Origin: Cellulomonas shaoxiangyii | Lineage (GTDB): Bacteria > Actinomycetota > Actinomycetes > Actinomycetales > Cellulomonadaceae | Length of the DNA: 64,000 nucleotides | Direction: 5' to 3' | NCBI RefSeq assembly: GCF_004798685.1 | Contig: NZ_CP039291.1 | Coordinates: 2,108,001-2,172,000 of the forward strand | In this document: positions 15,442-29,450 of the stretch, in pieces | Numbering within the stretch: position 1 is the first letter of the stretch | How the letters are laid out: each line of letters opens with the position of its first letter | Notes under the pieces: generated by a model | The model's input: only the letters and a program-made list of their open reading frames with translations | Database searches by the model: none | Told to the model about the DNA's origin: nothing | Position numbers and translations under genes: made by a program

Positions 15442-17712
15442 TCAGACCGCGCCGTGGAAGGTCCGCGACAGCACGTCGAGCTGCTGCTCGCGGGTGAGGC
15501 GGACGAAGTTCACGGCGTAGCCCGACACGCGGATCGTCAGCTGCGGGTAGTTCTCCGGGTGCTCCATGGCGTCCACGAGCGTCTCGCGGTTCAGCACGTT
15601 GACGTTCATGTGGTACCCGGAGGACAGCACGTACGCGTCGAGGAGGCCGACGAGGTTGCCCACCTGCTCGTCCTTCGTGCGGCCGAGGCCGGACGGGACG
15701 ATCGACGAGGTCAGCGAGATGCCGTCCTGCGCCTCCGAGTAGGGCAGCTTCGCGACGGAGAGCGCCGAGGCGAGCATGCCGTGCGTGTCGCGCCCGTTCA
15801 TCGGGTTGGCGCCGGGGGCGAACGGCTCGCCGGCCTTGCGCCCGTCGGGCGTGGAGCCGGTCGACTTGCCGTACACGACGTTCGACGTGATCGTCAGCAC
15901 CGACTGCGTGTGCACCGCGTTGCGGTACGTCGGCTGCGCGCGGAGCTTCTCCATGAACCGGCGCACGATCCACACCGCGATGTCGTCGGCGCGGTCGTCG
16001 TCGTTGCCGTACGTCGGGAAGTCGCCCTCGACGGCGTACTCGGTGACGAGGCCGTCGGCCGTGCGCAGCCCGCGCACCGTGGCGTACTTGATGGCCGACA
16101 GCGAGTCCGCCACGACCGACAGGCCGGCGATGCCGCAGGCCAGCGTGCGCAGGACCTCGCGGTCGTGCAGCGCCATCTCGATGCGCTCGTACGCGTACTT
16201 GTCGTGCATGTAGTGCACGCAGTTCAGCGCGTCGACGTACGTCTCGGCGAGCCAGTCCATCGTCCGGTCGAACTTGGCGAGCACGTCGTCGTAGTCGAGC
16301 ACCTCGCCCTCGACGGGCGCGCTGACCGGGGCGACCTGCTTGCCCGTGACCTCGTCGCGGCCACCGTTGATCGCGTAGAGGAGCGCCTTGGCGAGGTTGA
16401 CGCGCGCACCGAAGAACTGCATCTGCTTGCCCACGCGCATCGGGGACACGCAGCACGCGATGGCCGCGTCGTCGCCCCACGAGGCGCGGATGAGCTCGTC
16501 GGACTCGTACTGCACGGCCGAGGTGTCGATGGACACCTGCGCGCAGAACCGCTTGAAGCCCTCGGGGAGCCGGTCGCTCCAGAACACCGTCATGTTCGGC
16601 TCGGGCGCCGGGCCCAGGTTGTACAGCGTCTGCAGGTAGCGGAACGACGTCTTGGTGACGAGCGGCCGGCCGTCCTCGCCGATGCCGCCGATGGACTCGG
16701 TCACCCACGTCGGGTCGCCCGAGAAGAGGGTGTCGTACTCCGGGGTGCGCAGGAAGCGCACGATCCGCAGCTTGATGACGAAGTCGTCGATGAGCTCCTG
16801 CGCCTGCTCCTCGGTGAGGACGCCCGCGTCGAGGTCGCGCTGCAGGTACACGTCGAGGAACGTCGACGTGCGGCCGAGCGACATCGCGGCGCCGTTCTGC
16901 TCCTTCACCGCGGCCAGGTACGCGAAGTACAGCCACTGCACGGCCTCGCGGGCGGTCGTCGCCGGCTGCGAGATGTCGTACCCGTAGGACGCGGCCATCT
17001 GCTTGAGCTCGCCGAGGGCACGGATCTGCTCCGCGAGCTCCTCGCGGTCACGGATGACGTCCTCGACCGACCGCTCCATGTCGAGCGAGGCCTTCTCGAG
17101 CTTCTTCTGCGCGATCAGCGCGTCGACGCCGTAGAGGGCGACGCGGCGGTAGTCGCCGATGATGCGGCCGCGGCCGTAGGCGTCGGGCAGGCCCGTGATG
17201 ATGTGGGAGCTGCGCGCGGCGCGGACGTTCGGCGGGTAGACGTCGAAGACGCCGGCGTTGTGGGTCTTGCGGTACTTCGTGTAGATGTCGACGATCTCCT
17301 GCGGCGCCTCGTAGCCGTAGGTCTCGAGCGACGTCTGCACCATGCGCCAGCCGCCGTTCGGCATGATGGCGCGCTTGAGCGGCGCGTCGGTCTGCAGGCC
17401 GACGATCAGCTCGCTGTCGTGGTCGATGTACCCGGGCGCGTGGGACGTGATCGTCGACGGCGTGCTCGGGTCGACGTCGTAGACGCCCTTCTCGCGCTCG
17501 GCGGGGAACATCGCGCTGAGCTTCTCCCAGATGCCCGTCGTGCGGGCGGTGGGGCCGGCGAGGAAGCTCGCGTCACCGGTGTACGGCGTGTAGTTGCGCT
17601 GGATGAAGTCGCGGACGTCGACGGCGTCGGTCCACGGCCCGGTGACGAAGCCCTGCCATGCCGCGGGTACGGCGGTGTCGCTGCGGTCGCTGGGCACGGC
17701 GGTGATGGTCAT
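15442..17712 (-). CDS. pflB: Formate C-acetyltransferase (pyruvate formate-lyase)
   Basis: A 756-aa glycyl-radical enzyme converting pyruvate and CoA to acetyl-CoA and formate during anaerobic growth. The adjacent catalytic cysteines are in [19 protein letters not shown] near residue 420. The glycyl-radical site is the C-terminal [13 protein letters not shown] near residue 730. Length matches E. coli PflB. ATG 17712 follows CAGGAG at a 7-nt spacing. The upstream region carries a DosR-like palindrome. Together with PflA it marks the organism as a facultative anaerobe with mixed-acid fermentation. Confidence 0.97.
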   Translation of the reverse strand: MTITAVPSDRSDTAVPAAWQGFVTGPWTDAVDVRDFIQRNYTPYTGDASFLAGPTARTTGIWEKLSAMFPAEREKGVYDVDPSTPSTITSHAPGYIDHDSELIVGLQTDAPLKRAIMPNGGWRMVQTSLETYGYEAPQEIVDIYTKYRKTHNAGVFDVYPPNVRAARSSHIITGLPDAYGRGRIIGDYRRVALYGVDALIAQKKLEKASLDMERSVEDVIRDREELAEQIRALGELKQMAASYGYDISQPATTAREAVQWLYFAYLAAVKEQNGAAMSLGRTSTFLDVYLQRDLDAGVLTEEQAQELIDDFVIKLRIVRFLRTPEYDTLFSGDPTWVTESIGGIGEDGRPLVTKTSFRYLQTLYNLGPAPEPNMTVFWSDRLPEGFKRFCAQVSIDTSAVQYESDELIRASWGDDAAIACCVSPMRVGKQMQFFGARVNLAKALLYAINGGRDEVTGKQVAPVSAPVEGEVLDYDDVLAKFDRTMDWLAETYVDALNCVHYMHDKYAYERIEMALHDREVLRTLACGIAGLSVVADSLSAIKYATVRGLRTADGLVTEYAVEGDFPTYGNDDDRADDIAVWIVRRFMEKLRAQPTYRNAVHTQSVLTITSNVVYGKSTGSTPDGRKAGEPFAPGANPMNGRDTHGMLASALSVAKLPYSEAQDGISLTSSIVPSGLGRTKDEQVGNLVGLLDAYVLSSGYHMNVNVLNRETLVDAMEHPENYPQLTIRVSGYAVNFVRLTREQQLDVLSRTFHGAV

Positions 17713-17772
17713 CTGACGCTCCTGGTGTGGCGGGGTCGATACCTCGACGCTACGAGCCAAGTCGTGGGATGT

Positions 17773-17792
17773 CTCGGGACCTCCGTCCCGCG
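17773..17792. promoter_or_regulatory. DosR/DevR-like box upstream of pflB (GGGAC-N4-GTCCC)
   Basis: The core GGGAC at 17776-17780, 4-nt spacer and GTCCC at 17785-17789 match the core of the mycobacterial hypoxia box TTSGGGACTWWAGTCCCSAA, including the flanking S positions. The AT centre is not conserved. The box is 70 nt upstream of the pflB start; with a possible -10 TATCGA (minus strand, 17741-17736) its centre would be near -53, suitable for an activator. Confidence 0.5.
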
Positions 17793-17851
17793 TCCCGCGT
17801 GGGTCGCCCGGGGCCGTGGTGACGGTCGACACACCCCGGGCGCGGCGCGCG

Positions 17852-17873
17852 GCGCCCGGTCCGGTCCGGGCGC
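17852..17873. terminator. Hairpin downstream of dxs
   Basis: GCGCCCGG / CCGGGCGC arms (8 bp) with a 6-nt loop lie 12 nt past the dxs stop, between dxs and the pflB promoter. It is a plausible terminator that keeps dxs transcription out of pflB. Confidence 0.45.
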
Positions 17874-17885
17874 GTCCCCCCGGGG

Positions 17886-19763
17886 TCAGCCGCGCGCGGC
17901 GAGCGCCGTCAGGACGTCCGCGGCGACGTCGTGCGGGCGGAGGCGCAGCGCGTCGACGATCTCGTCGCGCGACGCGTGGTCGAGGAAGCTCGACGGCACG
18001 CCGACCGACTGCACGGGCGTCGCGACGTTGGCCTCGCGGCTGCGCTGCCCCAGCAGCGCGCCGACGCCGCCGTCGACGAGCCCGTCCTCGAGGGTGACCA
18101 CGTGGTCGTGCTCGCCGGCGAGCTTGACGAGCGCGGCCGGCACGGGCAGCACCCAGCACGGGTCGACGACGGTCACGGCGAGCCCGTGCCCGGCCAGGAT
18201 CTCCGCGGTCGCGAGTGCGGTCGTGGCCATGGGCCCGACACCCACGACGAGCACGCGCCGGCCCTCGCCCTCGTGCCGCGCCAGGACGTCCACGCCGTCG
18301 ACGTCGTCGAGCGCCGGGATCGCGTCGCCCATCGCGCCCTTGGGGTACCGCACGACCGTCGGCGCGTCGTCGACGTCCACCGCCGTGCGCAGGGCCGCCC
18401 GCATGGTCGCCTCGTCGCGGGGCGCTGCGAGCCGCAGACCGGGCACGACGGCCAGCATCGCCATGTCCCACATGCCGTTGTGGCTGGCGCCGTCGTCACC
18501 CGTGATGCCGGCGCGGTCGAGCACGAACGTGACGCCGGCACGGTGCAGCGCGACGTCCATGAGCACCTGGTCGAACGCGCGGTTGAGGAACGTGGCGTAG
18601 ACCGCCACGACGGGGTGCAGCCCGCCGTACGCCATCCCCGCCGCGGACGTCGCCGCGTGCTGCTCGGCGATCCCGACGTCGAACACGCGGTCGGGGAACT
18701 CCTGCGCGAACGGCGCGAGGCCCACGGGCTGCAGCATCGCCGCGGTGATCGCGACCACGTCCGGGCGGCGGCGGCCGATGCGGACGATCTCGTCCGCGAA
18801 CACGCTCGTCCAGCCGAAGCGCGACGGCGCCAGCGGCAGACCCGTCTCCGGGTGGATCCGCCCGACGGCGTGGAACCGGTCCGCGACGTCCTGCTCGGCC
18901 GGCGTGTATCCCCGGCCCTTCTCCGTGATCACGTGCACGATCACGGGCCCGCCGAACGCCTTGGCCCGCCGCAGCGCGCGCTCGACGCTCGCCTCGTCGT
19001 GCCCGTCGACCGGTCCGACGTACTTCAGGCCGAGGTCCTCGAACATGCCCTGGGGCGCGACGACGTCCTTGATGCCCTTCTTCACGCCGTGCAGCGCCTC
19101 GTACGCGAGCCGGCCCGGCGGCCCCGAGCGGTGCAGCGTCGACCTGCCCCACGACAGCAGCGACTCGTACCGGCGCGTCGTGCGCAGGACGTCGAGGTGC
19201 TGCGCGAGCCCGCCGGTCGTCGGCGCGTACGAGCGGCCGTTGTCGTTGACGACGATCACGAGCCGGCGCTCGGAGTCCGCCGCGATGTTGTTCAGCGCCT
19301 CCCAGGCCATGCCGCCCGTGAGGGCGCCGTCGCCGATCACCGCGACCGTGTGCCGGTCGGGCTCGCCGCGCAGCTGGCGCGCCTTGGCGATGCCGTCCGC
19401 CCAGGAGAGCGCCGTGGACGCGTGGGAGTTCTCGACCACGTCGTGCTCGGACTCCGCGCGGCTGGGGTAGCCCGACAGCCCGCCGCGCCGGCGCAGGGCC
19501 GAGAAGTCCCGGCGGCCGGTCAGCAGCTTGTGCACGTAGGACTGGTGCCCCGTGTCGAAGACGAGCGTGTCGTGCGGCGACTCGAACACGCGGTGCAGCG
19601 CGATCGTCAGCTCGACCACGCCGAGGTTGGGACCGAGGTGCCCGCCCGAGCGGGACACCTGCTCGACCAGGAAGTCGCGGATCTCCGCGGCGAGACGGTC
19701 GAGGTCACGTGCCGGCAGGGCGCGCACGTCCTGCGGCGACGTGATGCGGTCCAGCAGTCCCAC
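17886..19763 (-). CDS. dxs: 1-deoxy-D-xylulose-5-phosphate synthase
   Basis: A 625-aa thiamine-diphosphate enzyme of the MEP isoprenoid pathway, condensing pyruvate and glyceraldehyde 3-phosphate. The N-terminal [35 protein letters not shown] and the ThDP motif [18 protein letters not shown] (near residue 150) are diagnostic, and the C-terminal transketolase domains follow. Length is normal. The GTG at 19763 has GGGAGGAG five bases upstream. It appears monocistronic: the next minus-strand gene upstream (DUF4126) is separated by 118 nt. Confidence 0.96.
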   Translation of the reverse strand: MGLLDRITSPQDVRALPARDLDRLAAEIRDFLVEQVSRSGGHLGPNLGVVELTIALHRVFESPHDTLVFDTGHQSYVHKLLTGRRDFSALRRRGGLSGYPSRAESEHDVVENSHASTALSWADGIAKARQLRGEPDRHTVAVIGDGALTGGMAWEALNNIAADSERRLVIVVNDNGRSYAPTTGGLAQHLDVLRTTRRYESLLSWGRSTLHRSGPPGRLAYEALHGVKKGIKDVVAPQGMFEDLGLKYVGPVDGHDEASVERALRRAKAFGGPVIVHVITEKGRGYTPAEQDVADRFHAVGRIHPETGLPLAPSRFGWTSVFADEIVRIGRRRPDVVAITAAMLQPVGLAPFAQEFPDRVFDVGIAEQHAATSAAGMAYGGLHPVVAVYATFLNRAFDQVLMDVALHRAGVTFVLDRAGITGDDGASHNGMWDMAMLAVVPGLRLAAPRDEATMRAALRTAVDVDDAPTVVRYPKGAMGDAIPALDDVDGVDVLARHEGEGRRVLVVGVGPMATTALATAEILAGHGLAVTVVDPCWVLPVPAALVKLAGEHDHVVTLEDGLVDGGVGALLGQRSREANVATPVQSVGVPSSFLDHASRDEIVDALRLRPHDVAADVLTALAARG

Positions 19764-19831
19764 GAGGTCTCCTCCCGGTACGGCGACCCAGCCGTGCGGC
19801 GACGGGGCGTCTCAGTGACCGACCAGTCTAG

Positions 19832-22724
<2,893 letters not shown>

Positions 22725-22728
<4 letters not shown>

Positions 22729-23438
22729 GCGCACGGGACGGGGCGGTCGCCGGCCGGGGCGGCGACGCCGCCGCGGGCGCGCGCGAGGAGCTGCGCCGGA
22801 TGGTCGCCGCGGGCGTCCGCTGGCCCGGCGACCCGACCGGCCTGCGGCTCGACCCCGCCCGGGTCCGGCGCGCCGCGGTGCTGGTCCTCTTCGGCGTGCT
22901 CGACTCGGTCCCCGCCCACGAGCGGAACGACGGCCACGTCCCCGCCGACCTCGACGTCCTGCTCCAGCGGCGCGCCACGACGCTCGGCCACCACCCGGGC
23001 CAGGTCGCCTTCCCCGGCGGCGGCATCGACGCGGACGACGACGGGCCGGTCGGCGCCGCGCTGCGCGAGGCCGTCGAGGAGACCGGGCTCGAGCCGGGCG
23101 GCGTGGAGGTCCTCGGCACCCTCGGCGACGTCCCGCTGCCCGTGAGCAACAACGTGGTGACCCCGGTCGTCGGCTGGTGGACCACCCCCTCCCGCGTCGC
23201 CGCGGTCGACCACCGCGAGGCCGTGGACGTCTTCCGCGCACCCGTGGCGGACCTCCTGGACCCGGCGCGGCGCGCGGTCGTGGTCCACCCCGTGCCGCGC
23301 GGCCGCACCCGCACCCCCGCGTTCGAGCTCGACGGCGGCGTGCTGGTCTGGGGCTTCACGGCGATCGTCCTGTCGGGGATCTTCGACGCCCTCGGCTGGA
23401 CGGTGCCCTGGGACGAGGGCCGTACGGTCACCCCGTGA
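22725..23438 (+). CDS. NUDIX hydrolase, CoA pyrophosphatase-like
   Basis: A 237-aa Nudix protein. The box runs from AFPGGGIDADDDG through AALREAVEETGLEPGG. The REAVEETGL core is intact, although the usual first Glu of the box is Asp. The upstream LLQRRATTLGHHPGQVAFPG matches the NuCoA signature (RxxxxxxHxGQVxFPGG), so a substrate such as CoA or an acyl-CoA is likely. The GTG at 22725 overlaps the amidotransferase stop. It could serve as a housekeeping CoA-degradation enzyme within this nucleotide-linked operon. Confidence 0.85.
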
Positions 23439-24331
23439 CCGCCGCGCCGCTCCCCCGCCACCCCAAGATCGAGGTCGACGTCGACGCGGACCTGGCGCGC
23501 GCCCTCCTCGCCGAGCAGCACCCCGACCTCGCGCACCTGCCGCTGCACGGGCGCACCCACGGCTGGGACAACCTGACGTGGCGGCTCGGTGACGACCTGG
23601 CGCTGCGGTTCCCCGTGCGTGCCGTCTCCGCCGAGCTCGTCGAGCGCGAGCAGCGGTGGCTGCCGCTGCTCGCGGACCGCGTGCCCGTCCCGCTGCCCGT
23701 ACCGCTGCGGGTCGGGCGCCCGGGCGCCCGCTACCCGTGGTCGTGGAGCGTCGTCCCGTGGCTGCGCGGCGACACGGTCGCCGCCACCGAGCCGGCGTCG
23801 CGCACGGCGTGGGCGGCGCAGCTCGCCGACGCGCTGTCGGCCCTGCACACGCCCGCGCCGCGCGACGCCCCGCCCAGCCCGCACCGCGGCGTCCCGCTCG
23901 CGGACCGTCACGACGTCGTGACCGCGCGGTTCACGGCCGCGACACCGCACGTGGACGCGCTGCGCGCCGCGTGGCGGGACGGGCTCGCCGCCGCGCCGTG
24001 GGCCGGGCCGGCGGTGTGGCTGCACGGCGACCCGCACCCGGGCAACCTCGTCAGCCGCGACGGCGCGCTCGCCGGCCTGCTCGACTTCGGCGACCTCACG
24101 TCCGGCGACCCGGCGAGCGACCTCGCGACCGCGTGGCTGACGTTCGACGCCGACGGCCGGGCCGCGTTCCGTGCGCGCTGCGACGCCCTGCGCGGCTGGG
24201 ACGACGCGACGTGGCTCCGCGCCCGCGCCTGGGCCGCCGCGCTCGTCCCGGTCCTGCTCGCCCACCCCGACGAGTACCCGCTCATGGCGGCCGTGGGCCG
24301 CCACGCCGCGGCACAGCTCGCCCCCCGCTGA
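23435..24331 (+). CDS. Aminoglycoside phosphotransferase-family kinase
   Basis: A 298-aa APH/choline-kinase-fold protein. The catalytic loop is VWLHGDPHPGNLV near residue 192 and the metal-binding motif LLDFGDLTSGDPASDLA follows. N-terminal nucleotide-binding features include RTHGWDNLTWRLGDDLALRF. Such proteins are often annotated as antibiotic kinases, but the chromosomal operon context argues for an unknown metabolite kinase. It is last in the guaB1 operon, coupled by a GTGA overlap, and is followed by a strong bidirectional hairpin. Confidence 0.8.
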   Translation: MTAAPLPRHPKIEVDVDADLARALLAEQHPDLAHLPLHGRTHGWDNLTWRLGDDLALRFPVRAVSAELVEREQRWLPLLADRVPVPLPVPLRVGRPGARYPWSWSVVPWLRGDTVAATEPASRTAWAAQLADALSALHTPAPRDAPPSPHRGVPLADRHDVVTARFTAATPHVDALRAAWRDGLAAAPWAGPAVWLHGDPHPGNLVSRDGALAGLLDFGDLTSGDPASDLATAWLTFDADGRAAFRARCDALRGWDDATWLRARAWAAALVPVLLAHPDEYPLMAAVGRHAAAQLAPR

Positions 24332-24381
24332 CCTCGGTCCGACCCGCACCCGCGCCGGGCGCCGAGCTGTCCCGGACGCAC

Positions 24382-24419
24382 GACGGCCCGCCGGCACCCG
24401 AGGGTGCCGACGGGCCGTC
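24382..24419. terminator. Bidirectional terminator between the kinase gene and aconitase
   Basis: A 9-bp plus 7-bp stem (GACGGCCCG...CGGGCCGTC and CGGCACC...GGTGCCG) with one C/A mismatch and a 4-nt loop. It sits between two convergent genes and can serve both. Confidence 0.75.
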
Positions 24420-24433
24420 CGCCTGCCGCTGCG

Positions 24434-27253
<2,820 letters not shown>

Positions 27254-27386
27254 GTGGGCTCCTTCGCTGGCGAGTGGCCGGGCGGTCTGGGAGGCCCGGC
27301 GAGGGCGGCCGGCGTCCGGCCAGGACCGGGCGGCACGGCCTCGGGACGGCGCGGCCGCTGCCACCGGCAGCGGGCAGCCGTCCAGA

Positions 27387-27404
27387 TATCTTGATGTCGA
27401 GATA
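27387..27404. promoter_or_regulatory. Operator in the aconitase promoter (TATCTTGA-TG-TCGAGATA)
   Basis: An 18-bp near-perfect palindrome (one mismatch) in an AT-rich patch. On the minus strand a TAAGAT hexamer at 27412-27407 could be the -10, placing the palindrome across the transcription start. This is a repressor layout, consistent with an AcnR-type (TetR) or MarR-type regulator; which one is inference. Confidence 0.6.
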
Positions 27405-27536
27405 CATCTTACCCGCTCCGCGCCGGGACGTGCACGCACACGCGCGGGCGGAGGCCGCACCGGCGGCGCGCCACCCCGCGCACACCCTGAGACGCCACGA
27501 CGGGCGACCCGCGGCGCGGGCCGCCCCTCGGCGTGG

Positions 27537-27562
27537 CGCGTGCCGGCCGCAGCCGGCATGCG
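27537..27562. terminator. Terminator hairpin after the 58-aa gene
   Basis: TGCCGGC / GCCGGCA with a CGCA loop, extended to 11 pairs by one G-U and C-G pairs. It starts 3 nt past the stop of the small minus-strand gene. Confidence 0.6.
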
Positions 27563-27564
27563 GC

Positions 27565-27741
27565 TCAGCGGGACTCGGACTCGGCCGCGAGCCGGACGGC
27601 CTCGGCGGCCCGCCGCTCCGCCTCGACCGCGCGCTCGTGCGCCCGGTGGTCGTACTCGGGCGTGCCCTGCTTGTGCAGCTCCTGCGTCACGATCCGGCTC
27701 GCCTCCGCGAGGCGCTGCCGCGGGTCCTGGCTCTCGCTCAT
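27565..27741 (-). CDS. Small charged protein (58 aa), unknown
   Basis: ATG at 27741 to TGA at 27565, 58 residues: it begins [20 protein letters not shown] and ends with an Ala/Glu/Arg-rich helix ([19 protein letters not shown]). No Cys, no signal peptide; likely mostly helical and soluble. Codon third positions are strongly G/C as in neighbouring genes. The upstream GGACGGAG is a usable ribosome-binding site, TAGCGT (27794-27789, minus) is a plausible -10, and a terminator follows at once. These together make it a credible stand-alone gene that automated length cut-offs would miss. I do not recognise a family. Confidence 0.6.
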   Translation of the reverse strand: MSESQDPRQRLAEASRIVTQELHKQGTPEYDHRAHERAVEAERRAAEAVRLAAESESR

Positions 27742-28043
27742 CGTGCACTCCGTCCCGGCCGGTCCGCGCCGCCGCGGACGTCACCCCCACGCTAGGACCG
27801 TCCCGGGTGATTGGCGAGGGCGCCGGGACGGGCCGGCCGCACCGCCGCGCCGGGCCGCGTGCGCCAGTACAACGATGAATGGTTTCGGGCCCGTTGGCCC
27901 TCTTCCCGCGGCCGGAGCGCGTTCCCTACGGTGCGACCCGAGGCGGAAAGCGCTTCCGCGCAGCATGGGCCGCCGGCCCGCGCCGCCCCCGGCGGGCCGC
28001 CGGACGGCGCCGACGCGCGCGCCCCAGGAGGAAGGGATCGCCG
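27742..28043. other. Divergent regulatory interval, 58-aa gene / pectate lyase
   Basis: A 302-bp gap. It carries a minus-strand TAGCGT (27794-27789) for the small gene, a plus-strand TACGGT (27927-27932) as a likely -10 for the lyase, the LacI-like operator at 27943-27959 and the lyase ribosome-binding site AGGAGG near 28026. No gene is seen in it. Confidence 0.55.
27943..27959. promoter_or_regulatory. LacI-type operator upstream of the pectate lyase (GCGGAA-AGCGC-TTCCGC)
   Basis: Perfect 6-bp arms with a 5-nt centre; the internal GAAAGCGCTT is the LacI-family core. It begins 10 nt after the TACGGT hexamer, so it would cover the start of transcription, as expected for sugar-induced repression. 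Confidence 0.6.
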
Positions 28044-29315
28044 ATGATCCAGCACAGCAGGGTCCGATCGCGCCTGCACCGCACCCTCGCGGCCGCCGCC
28101 ACGGCGCTCGCCGTCGGTGCGGCGGCACTCGTCGGGGCCGCCCCGGCCAGCGCGGCGAGCGTCGACACGAACGCGTGGTACGTCCTCGTGAACCGCCAGA
28201 GCGGCAAGGCCATGGAGGTCCGCGACTTCTCGACCGCGGACGGCGGCGTCGTCCAGCAGTGGACCCGCAACGACGGGGCCTGGCAGCAGTTCCGGTTCGT
28301 CGACGCCGGGAGCGGCTGGTACCGGCTGCAGAACCGGCACTCGGGCAAGGTGCTCGACGTGTGGGAGTGGTCGACGCAGGACGGCGGACAGATCCGCCAG
28401 TTCACCGACCTGAACGCCACCAACCAGCACTTCCGGCTGAGCGACTCCGAGGGCGGGCGGGTCCGCCTGCTCAGCCGGCACTCGGGCCGCGCGGTCTCCG
28501 TCACGAACCGCTCCACCACGGACGGGGCGACCATCACCCAGGTCGCGGACGGCAACCAGTACAACCAGCAGTGGCAGCTCGCGAAGGTCGGGGCGGACGG
28601 CGGCACCACGACGCCGCCGCCGAGCGGCGGAGGCACCTTCCCTGCGTGGCCCTCGGCGGCCGGGCAGGTCAAGGTCTCCTCGACCATCAGCGTCTCGGGC
28701 ACCCGCGACCTGGGCCTCGTGCGGCACTACGGCATCTCCTCGGGGGACCAGGACGAGTCCCAGCCGCCGATGTTCCTGCTCGAGGACGGCGCGGTGCTCA
28801 AGAACGTCATCATCGGCACCGGCGCCGGGGACGGCGTGCACTGCACGGGCACCTGCACCCTGCAGAACGTCTGGTGGGAGGACGTCGGCGAGGACGCCGC
28901 CACGTTCAAGGGCACCTCCGCGTCGCAGACCATGACCGTGGACGGCGGCGGAGCGCGCGGCGCCTCCGACAAGGTGTTCCAGCACAACGGCCCCGGCACC
29001 TTCGTCATCAGGAACTTCCAGGTGAGCGACTTCGGCAAGCTCTACCGGTCGTGCGGCAACTGCTCGAAGCAGTACGCCCGCACCGTCCGGGTGGAGAACG
29101 TCCAGGTCACGGCGCCGGGCAAGTCGCTGGTCGGGATCAACTCCAACCTCGGCGACCGGGCCACGCTCTCGGGCGTGACGATCCGGAACGACTCCTCGAG
29201 GAAGATCGTCATCTGCGAGGAGTACCGGGGCGTGACCTCCGGCGAGCCGTCGAAGATCGGCTCGGGCCCCAGCTCCGCGTGCGGCTACAGCGCGTCGTCG
29301 ATCACCTACCGGTGA
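28044..29315 (+). CDS. Secreted pectate lyase (PL3-like) with N-terminal CBM13 ricin-type lectin domain
   Basis: A 423-aa exported enzyme. Residues 1-37 are a Sec signal peptide (Arg-rich n-region, long Ala core, cleavage after APASA). Residues 40-188 are a three-lobed ricin-B/CBM13 fold, with QQW in lobes one and three and the repeated HSGK/HSGR motif. A Thr/Pro/Gly linker (GGTTTPPPSGGG) follows. From about residue 200 is a right-handed beta-helix of the PL3 type: DGVHCTGTCTLQNVWWEDVG then EDAATFKG, with the acidic Ca-binding cluster, a downstream SDKVFQHNGPGTF and an Arg in KLYRSCGNC. It should cleave pectate outside the cell. ATG 28044 has AGGAGG upstream. Confidence 0.9.
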   Translation: MIQHSRVRSRLHRTLAAAATALAVGAAALVGAAPASAASVDTNAWYVLVNRQSGKAMEVRDFSTADGGVVQQWTRNDGAWQQFRFVDAGSGWYRLQNRHSGKVLDVWEWSTQDGGQIRQFTDLNATNQHFRLSDSEGGRVRLLSRHSGRAVSVTNRSTTDGATITQVADGNQYNQQWQLAKVGADGGTTTPPPSGGGTFPAWPSAAGQVKVSSTISVSGTRDLGLVRHYGISSGDQDESQPPMFLLEDGAVLKNVIIGTGAGDGVHCTGTCTLQNVWWEDVGEDAATFKGTSASQTMTVDGGGARGASDKVFQHNGPGTFVIRNFQVSDFGKLYRSCGNCSKQYARTVRVENVQVTAPGKSLVGINSNLGDRATLSGVTIRNDSSRKIVICEEYRGVTSGEPSKIGSGPSSACGYSASSITYR

Positions 29316-29385
29316 CGTCGCGCCCGCACCTGCCGGCGCGCTGACGGGGCACGGCGGCAGGTCGCGGGGGGACCCGCAGCGCACG

Positions 29386-29418
29386 AGGGGACGGCGGACA
29401 GGGTGTCCGCCGTCCCCT
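29386..29418. terminator. Bidirectional terminator, 15-bp perfect stem
   Basis: AGGGGACGGCGGACA and TGTCCGCCGTCCCCT pair perfectly around a GGG loop. It sits between the convergent pectate lyase and RNA methyltransferase genes. Confidence 0.8.
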
Positions 29419-29450
29419 GCGCACGGCACCCTCGCCGGTCCCCCGGGGCC

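Larger units (their letters stand above)
27254..27564. other. Non-coding interval upstream of aconitase
   Basis: A 311-bp stretch. It holds the acn promoter/operator near 27387-27412 and the 58-aa gene's terminator at 27537-27562. A minus-strand open frame crossing the operator has no recognisable features and is rejected as coding. Nothing else is apparent. Confidence 0.6.

Noticed and set aside
14575..18600. Very long plus-strand open frame (over 1300 codons) opposite pflA/pflB/dxs
   Set aside because: It is the mirror frame of well-supported minus-strand genes; the composition (His/Arg/Val-rich with no domain) is typical of high-GC antisense shadows.
23435..24331. Aminoglycoside resistance gene
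   Set aside because: The APH fold is shared by many metabolic kinases and the gene is the coupled last member of a core operon with no mobile-element context.
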